From NCBI RefSeq assembly GCF_005981925.1, contig NZ_VBVX01000029.1, forward strand, positions 1 through 36,638: a stretch of DNA of 36,638 nt, written 5' to 3'. The notes beneath the pieces were generated by a model. That model saw only the letters and a program-made list of their open reading frames with translations. It made no database searches and was not told where the DNA came from. This stretch comes from Streptomyces albidochromogenes (GTDB taxonomy: Bacteria; Actinomycetota; Actinomycetes; Streptomycetales; Streptomycetaceae). Position 1 is the first letter of the stretch, and each line of letters begins with the position of its first letter. Shown one piece after another: positions 32,682 through 36,638 of the stretch. Position numbers and translations under genes: made by a program.

Positions 32682-32702
32682 ACTATCGATAGTTGCACTA
32701 TC
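32682..32702. promoter_or_regulatory. ACTATCGATAGT palindrome plus half-site, DedA/methyltransferase promoter
   Basis: Perfect 12-base palindrome at 32682-32693, then TGC, then a repeated ACTATC half-site at 32697-32702. The sequence is AT-rich for this genome and lies in the divergent space, so a repressor site is likely. The regulator is unknown; the MerR protein next door is one candidate. Confidence 0.5.
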
Positions 32703-32767
32703 ATCTCTGGTTGTCAGCGGTACCTCGGTGCCGCACCAGGGGCGCGGCCCATGACGCAGGAGAGGCC

Positions 32768-33397
32768 ATGACGGACGTGACGCTGTTCTTCCGGGAGTTC
32801 GCCCGGACCCGCCGGGACACGGGAGCCATCGCCCCCAGCAGCCCGCAGCTCGCGAGAGCGCTGACCCGCCACGTGGTGTCCTCCCCCGACCGGCCGCGCG
32901 CGGTGCTGGAGGTGGGGCCGGGGACGGGCGCCGTCACCCGGCACATCACCGCCGCGCTCGGCCGGCTGGACACCCTCGACCTCGTCGAGGCGAATCCCCG
33001 GTTCGCCGCCATGCTGGCCCGCGCCTACGGCCACGAGCGGCGGCTGCGGCTGCTGACCGGCCTCGTGCAGGAGCACGAACTCGGCTCGTACGACACGATC
33101 GTGTGCGGCCTGCCGTTCGCGAACTTCGACGCCGGGACCGCGCAGGACATCTTCGACCGGCTCCTCGGGGCGCTGCGCCCCGGCGGCACGCTGTCGTTCT
33201 TCGCGTACGCCGGAGTCCCGCACTTACGCCGGGCGTTCACCACCGGCGCGACGCGCGAACGCACGCTCGCGGTCCAGGCCGTCGTGGGCCGGACGCTGCG
33301 CAGTCACTCCTTCGCCACGGAGACGGTGCTGGGCAACCTGCCGCCGGCCCGGGTGCACCACCTGGCGCCGCTGGCCCGCACGGCGTACATCGGCTGA
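32768..33397 (+). CDS. PmtA-like SAM-dependent methyltransferase
   Basis: 209 residues. SAM motif I VLEVGPGTGAVTRHI, acidic loop LVEANPRF, and CGLPFANFD in place of the NxPY motif of rRNA adenine dimethylases, close to phospholipid N-methyltransferases (PmtA). Substrate may be a phospholipid amine or a small molecule. ATG at 32768 has GGAGAGG just upstream. Codon 153 (33224-33226) is TTA, so expression should need bldA. It diverges from the DedA/exporter operon and converges on the MerR gene. Confidence 0.85.
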   Translation: MTDVTLFFREFARTRRDTGAIAPSSPQLARALTRHVVSSPDRPRAVLEVGPGTGAVTRHITAALGRLDTLDLVEANPRFAAMLARAYGHERRLRLLTGLVQEHELGSYDTIVCGLPFANFDAGTAQDIFDRLLGALRPGGTLSFFAYAGVPHLRRAFTTGATRERTLAVQAVVGRTLRSHSFATETVLGNLPPARVHHLAPLARTAYIG

Positions 33398-33450
33398 ACC
33401 CGCCGGTTCCGGAGCGGGCGGGCCGGGCGGAGCGCGGCGCGGCCGGCCGG

Positions 33451-34092
33451 CTAGGCGGAGTGCGGCCGGCGCTGGATCCGGTGCGAGGCGTCCTCCTGGG
33501 CGATCCGGCGCAGGGCCGCCATCGCGGTGTCCCCCAGGACCGTACCGAGCACCGCGCTCTCCACCTTGCCGTCGACGCTCGGCACCTTCGCCAGGGCGGC
33601 CAGCTCGGCGGTGGCCAGGCCGCCCGCCGCCTCGGCGTACCCGTCGAGCAGGTCGAGCAGGTCGCCGCGCTCCAGGTCCCGGTACGTCATGACGATCTGG
33701 ACCAGCGCCCGCCATCCCGGATTCTCCGGCTTGGCCGACCAGCCGTGGCGCCGCACCAGTTCGGACACCTCGCGCTCCGCCTTCTGCCGCTCCTCGTCGG
33801 TGCCGCGGACCGTCGCGATCCTGGTGACCGCCGACTGGGCGGCGCCGAGCATGCCGTGGACCGAACGGGCCGGGGAGTCGACCTCGGCGAGCACGTCGCG
33901 GGCGGCCACGATGGACAGCCCGCCGACCTCCAGCATGGCGCGGATGAGCTTCAGCCTGCGTACGTGCGCGTCCGCGTACTGCACCTGGTTCGGGCTGGTG
34001 CGCTCACCTGCCGGCAGCAGGCCCTCCCGCAGGTAGTACTTGATGGTCGGAACCGGAACTCCGGTACGCCGCGCCAGCTCTCCAATACGCAT
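33451..34092 (-). CDS. MerR-family transcriptional regulator (paralogue 2)
   Basis: 213 residues. MerR winged helix (MRIGELARRTGVPVPTIKYYLREGLLP, then ADAHVRRLKLIRAMLEVGGLSIVAARDVL). The C-terminal domain shares with the MerR protein at 20.6-21.3 kb the motifs KPENPGWRALVQIV, DLLDLLDGYAEA and VLGDTAMAALRRIAQE. No metal-binding cysteines. ATG at 34092 is directly preceded by a CTCGGGGG run. It diverges from the afsA operon and may control it and its own gene; ligand unknown. Confidence 0.9.
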   Translation of the reverse strand: MRIGELARRTGVPVPTIKYYLREGLLPAGERTSPNQVQYADAHVRRLKLIRAMLEVGGLSIVAARDVLAEVDSPARSVHGMLGAAQSAVTRIATVRGTDEERQKAEREVSELVRRHGWSAKPENPGWRALVQIVMTYRDLERGDLLDLLDGYAEAAGGLATAELAALAKVPSVDGKVESAVLGTVLGDTAMAALRRIAQEDASHRIQRRPHSA

Positions 34093-34206
34093 CCCCCGAG
34101 CATAACCGGCCGCTACAACCCTCCCGGCCCTCCTGCCAATTCCCTTCTTTTATCGCGCTTGAATTCGCGCTCGACCGGGGCTTCATCCGTCGCTGCGAGG
34201 GTCTTC

Positions 34207-34216
34207 GTACCGGTAC
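34207..34216. promoter_or_regulatory. GTACCGGTAC palindrome before afsA
   Basis: Perfect 10-base palindrome 20 bases before the afsA ATG, in the divergent MerR/afsA space. Candidate site for the MerR protein or a butyrolactone receptor; it is not a clear match to an autoregulatory element. Confidence 0.4.
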
Positions 34217-34236
34217 CCGATTCCAAAGGAACAGGT

Positions 34237-35229
34237 ATGACAACACAAACGGCCCCGGAGATTCCTTCGGCAACCGTCGAGCTCAGTTACGGCCGCACCG
34301 TCGACCGCTCGCTGGTGCACCGGGCCGCGGTGTCCGAGGTCTTCGTCACGGACATCCTTCCGCTGGCCCTCAAGAAGGTGCGCGCGGCGGTGCAGCTGCC
34401 GCTGATCCACGGCTACTACAGCGACCACCTCCAGCGGCCCGCCCTGTACGACGCCCTGCTGCTGCTGGAATCGGGACGGCAGGCGGCGATCGCCGGATCG
34501 CACACGCACATCGGGCTGTCCGAGGGCACGATGATGATCGTCGACTCCTTCCGGCTGTCCCTGTCCGGTCTCGAGGAGCTGCTGGTCGGCGCCGAACCCG
34601 GGCGGCTGCGCATCGACACCGACTACATCGGCAAGCCCACCCGGCGCGGGCGCTACCGCAAGGGCAAGGTGGCCCAGCGCTTCTGGATCGGGGACACCGA
34701 GGTGGGCGAGCACGAGATGGACGTGCTCTTCATCAACCAGCACGAGAACGAGGTGCTCCGGCACAGCCAGCGCGGCACGCCGGCCCCCCTCACCTCCGAC
34801 TTCCCCGACCACGGCCCCGCCGCCGGCGACGGCGCGCGCGTGGAGCCCGCCCGGGTCGGCCGCGGCAACCCGCTCAACGTCGTGCTGTCCCACGCCGAGA
34901 CGTCACCGTCGGGCGTGGCCGCCGAAGTCACCCCGAGGTTCGCCAACCGGGCGCTGTTCGACCACGTCTACGACCACCTGCCGGCCATGACCCTGGTGGA
35001 GGCGGCCCGGCAGCTGGCCCTCCTGACCGTGGACGACCCGCTGGCGACGTACGCCGTCGGCTTCGAGGCCCGCTTCTCGCGCTTCGCCGAACTGGACGAG
35101 CCGGTACGGGCCGCCGCGCCCCGGCTTCAGCCGGCCGGCGGCCGCGGCGAGGTGCCGGTCCGCTTCCACCAGGGCGACGCCGAGATCGCCCGGGTCACCG
35201 TGACCCTTGCCTCCGGGAGTGACCTGTGA
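34237..35229 (+). CDS. afsA: AfsA-family gamma-butyrolactone/butenolide synthase
   Basis: 330 residues: two AfsA hotdog domains. The first has LVHRAAVSEVFVTDI and ALLLLESGRQAAIAG with Glu78 and Arg81; the second has HVYDHLPAMTLVEAARQLALL with Glu255 and Arg258. The Glu-x2-Arg-Gln pairs match residues found essential in ScbA. AfsA proteins join a beta-ketoacyl-ACP to dihydroxyacetone phosphate, giving a butenolide phosphate. ATG at 34237 follows AAAGGAACAG. Its stop overlaps the HAD gene by GTGA, so synthesis of the next two enzymes is coupled. First-domain wording differs from AfsA/ScbA, so the product may be an unusual signal. Confidence 0.93.
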   Translation: MTTQTAPEIPSATVELSYGRTVDRSLVHRAAVSEVFVTDILPLALKKVRAAVQLPLIHGYYSDHLQRPALYDALLLLESGRQAAIAGSHTHIGLSEGTMMIVDSFRLSLSGLEELLVGAEPGRLRIDTDYIGKPTRRGRYRKGKVAQRFWIGDTEVGEHEMDVLFINQHENEVLRHSQRGTPAPLTSDFPDHGPAAGDGARVEPARVGRGNPLNVVLSHAETSPSGVAAEVTPRFANRALFDHVYDHLPAMTLVEAARQLALLTVDDPLATYAVGFEARFSRFAELDEPVRAAAPRLQPAGGRGEVPVRFHQGDAEIARVTVTLASGSDL

Positions 35230-35927
35230 GCCCCGAACGCCTCGCCGTCTGGACCGACTTCGGCGGCGTACTGACCCCGCCCATCTCCCACACCATGGGG
35301 ACCTTCTGCGCCGGGCAGGGCATCGAGCCCGCGGCGCTGCAGCAGGCGCTGGCCAAGGTGACGGCCCGCTACGGCACCGCCGACATCATGGAGCCGATCG
35401 ACACCCCGCTGGTCAGCGAGGAGGAATGGCTCGGCCAGGTCAGCGAGGTGCTCGCTGCCGACCACGGCGTGCGCGGCCTGCGGCTGACGACGCTCGCCGA
35501 CGCCTGGTTCGACGGCCGCGAGACGAACCTCGCGTGGGTCTCGGCGCTGCGCCTGGCCCGCGCCCGCGGCGCCTTCGTCGGGATGCTCTCCAACATGGTG
35601 CCGACCTGGGACGCGCACTGGCGCCGGATGGTCGACCCGGACGAGCTCTTCGACGACGTGCTTCTGTCCTTCGAGGCAGGCCACCGCAAGCCCTCGCCCG
35701 CCATGTTCGCGCTCGCCGCCGAGCGGGCGGGAGTGCCGGCCGGGCGGTGCGTGCTCGTCGACGACCTCGCGCACAACTGCGCGGGAGCCGAGGCGGCCGG
35801 CTGGACCGCCATCCACTTCACCGGGACCGCCGAAGCCGTCGAGCGCCTGGACGCCCTGCTGACCGCCGCCGGCGGCTCGCCCGCTCCGGAAGCCGTACCT
35901 GCCACCCAAGCCGCAGAAGGGAACTGA
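35226..35927 (+). CDS. HAD-family hydrolase, probable butenolide-phosphate phosphatase
   Basis: 233 residues. HAD motifs: TDFGGVLTPP with nucleophile Asp11, GMLSNM (motif II), the Lys in GHRKPSPAMF (motif III) and VLVDDLAHN (motif IV). The second Asp of motif I is Gly, as in YihX-type sugar-phosphate phosphatases. The position right behind afsA, overlapping it by GTGA, suggests it removes the phosphate from the AfsA product or the next intermediate (inference). A phosphatase of similar place is known in SRB butenolide clusters, from memory. The C-terminus is Ala/Pro-rich. Confidence 0.88.
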   Translation: MSPERLAVWTDFGGVLTPPISHTMGTFCAGQGIEPAALQQALAKVTARYGTADIMEPIDTPLVSEEEWLGQVSEVLAADHGVRGLRLTTLADAWFDGRETNLAWVSALRLARARGAFVGMLSNMVPTWDAHWRRMVDPDELFDDVLLSFEAGHRKPSPAMFALAAERAGVPAGRCVLVDDLAHNCAGAEAAGWTAIHFTGTAEAVERLDALLTAAGGSPAPEAVPATQAAEGN

Positions 35928-35932
35928 ATTCC

Positions 35933-36637
35933 GTGAGCCGTTCCGTGTTCATCACCGGCGGGAACCGGGGCATCGGCCTCGCCACCGCCCGGGTGTTCGC
36001 CGCCCAGGGCGACAAGGTCACCGTCACCTACCGCTCGGGCGAACCGCCCGAGGGGCTGTTCGCAGTGCGCTGCGACGTGACGGACCCCGCTGCCGTGCGC
36101 CGCGCCGCCGACGAGGCCAGAAGCCAGTTCGGCCCCATCCAGGTGCTGGTCTCCAACGCCGGGATCACCCGTGACCAGCTGCTGGTCGGCATGGAGGACG
36201 ACGACTTCCGCAGCGTGATCGAGACCAACCTGATGTCCGGCGTCACGGTGGCCAAGGAGGTCGTACCGGACATGCTCAAGGCCCGCTGGGGCCGCGTCGT
36301 GTTCATGACCTCGATGAGCGCGCTGGCCGGCGCGCCGGGCCAGACCAACTACGCCGCCTCCAAGGCGGGTCTGATCGGTTTCGGCCGCTCGCTCGCCCGT
36401 GAGGTGGGCAAGCGGAACGTCACGGTCAACATGGTCTCCCCGGGCCTGATCGAGACCGACATGGTCAAGGACGTCACCGACGCGCGCCGGGAGCACGTCC
36501 TCGGCCAGACCTCCCTGTTCCGGGCCGGCCGGCCCGACGAGGTCGCCCACGTGGTGCGCTTCCTCGCCAGCGAGGAGGCGTCGTACGTCACGGCGGGGAT
36601 CATCCCGGTCACCGGCGGCCTCGGCGTCGGCCACTGA
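35933..36637 (+). CDS. fabG: SDR-family ketoreductase (FabG-like)
   Basis: 234 residues, complete up to the last base but one of the window. NAD(P)-binding FITGGNRGIGLATA, SNAG, and the catalytic triad Ser127 (MTSMSAL), Tyr140 and Lys144 (NYAASKAG). It matches 3-oxoacyl-ACP reductases, and also the SDR enzymes that reduce a keto group in butyrolactone signals (BarS1/ScbB type). GTG at 35933 has a loose AAGGGA site ~14 bases upstream and follows the HAD stop by five bases. In this operon a signal-specific reduction is more likely than fatty-acid synthesis (inference). Confidence 0.9.
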   Translation: MSRSVFITGGNRGIGLATARVFAAQGDKVTVTYRSGEPPEGLFAVRCDVTDPAAVRRAADEARSQFGPIQVLVSNAGITRDQLLVGMEDDDFRSVIETNLMSGVTVAKEVVPDMLKARWGRVVFMTSMSALAGAPGQTNYAASKAGLIGFGRSLAREVGKRNVTVNMVSPGLIETDMVKDVTDARREHVLGQTSLFRAGRPDEVAHVVRFLASEEASYVTAGIIPVTGGLGVGH

Positions 36638-36638
36638 C

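Noticed and set aside
33103..34236. Extension of the afsA frame upstream to 33103
   Set aside because: It would run through the methyltransferase and the divergent MerR gene; AfsA homology begins after 34237 where a ribosome site is present.

Overview
The window is high-GC DNA with GTG starts, four-base ATGA/GTGA stop/start overlaps and rare TTA codons. Gene content points to a Streptomyces or a close relative. I saw no rRNA, tRNA, CRISPR array, insertion sequence or phage gene.

Left part (about 1-20.5 kb) is conserved actinobacterial core. It holds a lipoprotein cut by the window edge, an MgtE_N/CBS protein with a DUF1003 membrane protein, and an Mrp/ApbC Fe-S carrier. An envelope-stress block follows, with ECF sigma factor, zinc anti-sigma factor, HtrA-like protease and TatB all reading leftward. 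Next come an O-methyltransferase, DUF3117, an enoyl-CoA hydratase-like protein, 3-methyladenine glycosylase I, a DivIVA-like membrane protein, a FolP2-type DHPS homologue, a LOG-family protein, dapE, a lysozyme-like exported protein, a small secreted protein, dapC, ferredoxin fdxA, a GNAT enzyme and a SirB1-like protein. From general knowledge the set resembles the M. tuberculosis folP2-tag-sigE-rseA-htrA-tatB-mrp and fdxC-dapC neighbourhoods. The lysine/DAP genes dapE and dapC and several strong bidirectional terminators sit here.

Right part (about 20.6-36.6 kb) looks like an accessory regulatory, export and signalling region. A MerR-type regulator opens it. Then come a soluble histidine kinase/LuxR response regulator pair (kinase with a TTA codon), a UbiA-type prenyltransferase, a SARP regulator and an overlapping short Sfp-type phosphopantetheinyl transferase. 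A leftward operon encodes a DedA protein, a DHA2-type MFS exporter, an MMPL/RND exporter, a membrane protein and a Tat-exported beta-propeller 'lactonase'; its last three genes overlap by ATGA. A PmtA-like methyltransferase (TTA codon), a second MerR regulator paralogous to the first, and a tightly packed afsA-HAD-SDR operon close the window.

The afsA-HAD-SDR set matches the chemistry expected for a gamma-butyrolactone or butenolide signal: condensation, dephosphorylation and ketoreduction. With SARP, PPTase, UbiA and exporters next door, the right part is probably the edge of a signal-controlled natural-product cluster. No PKS/NRPS and no butyrolactone receptor is inside the window.
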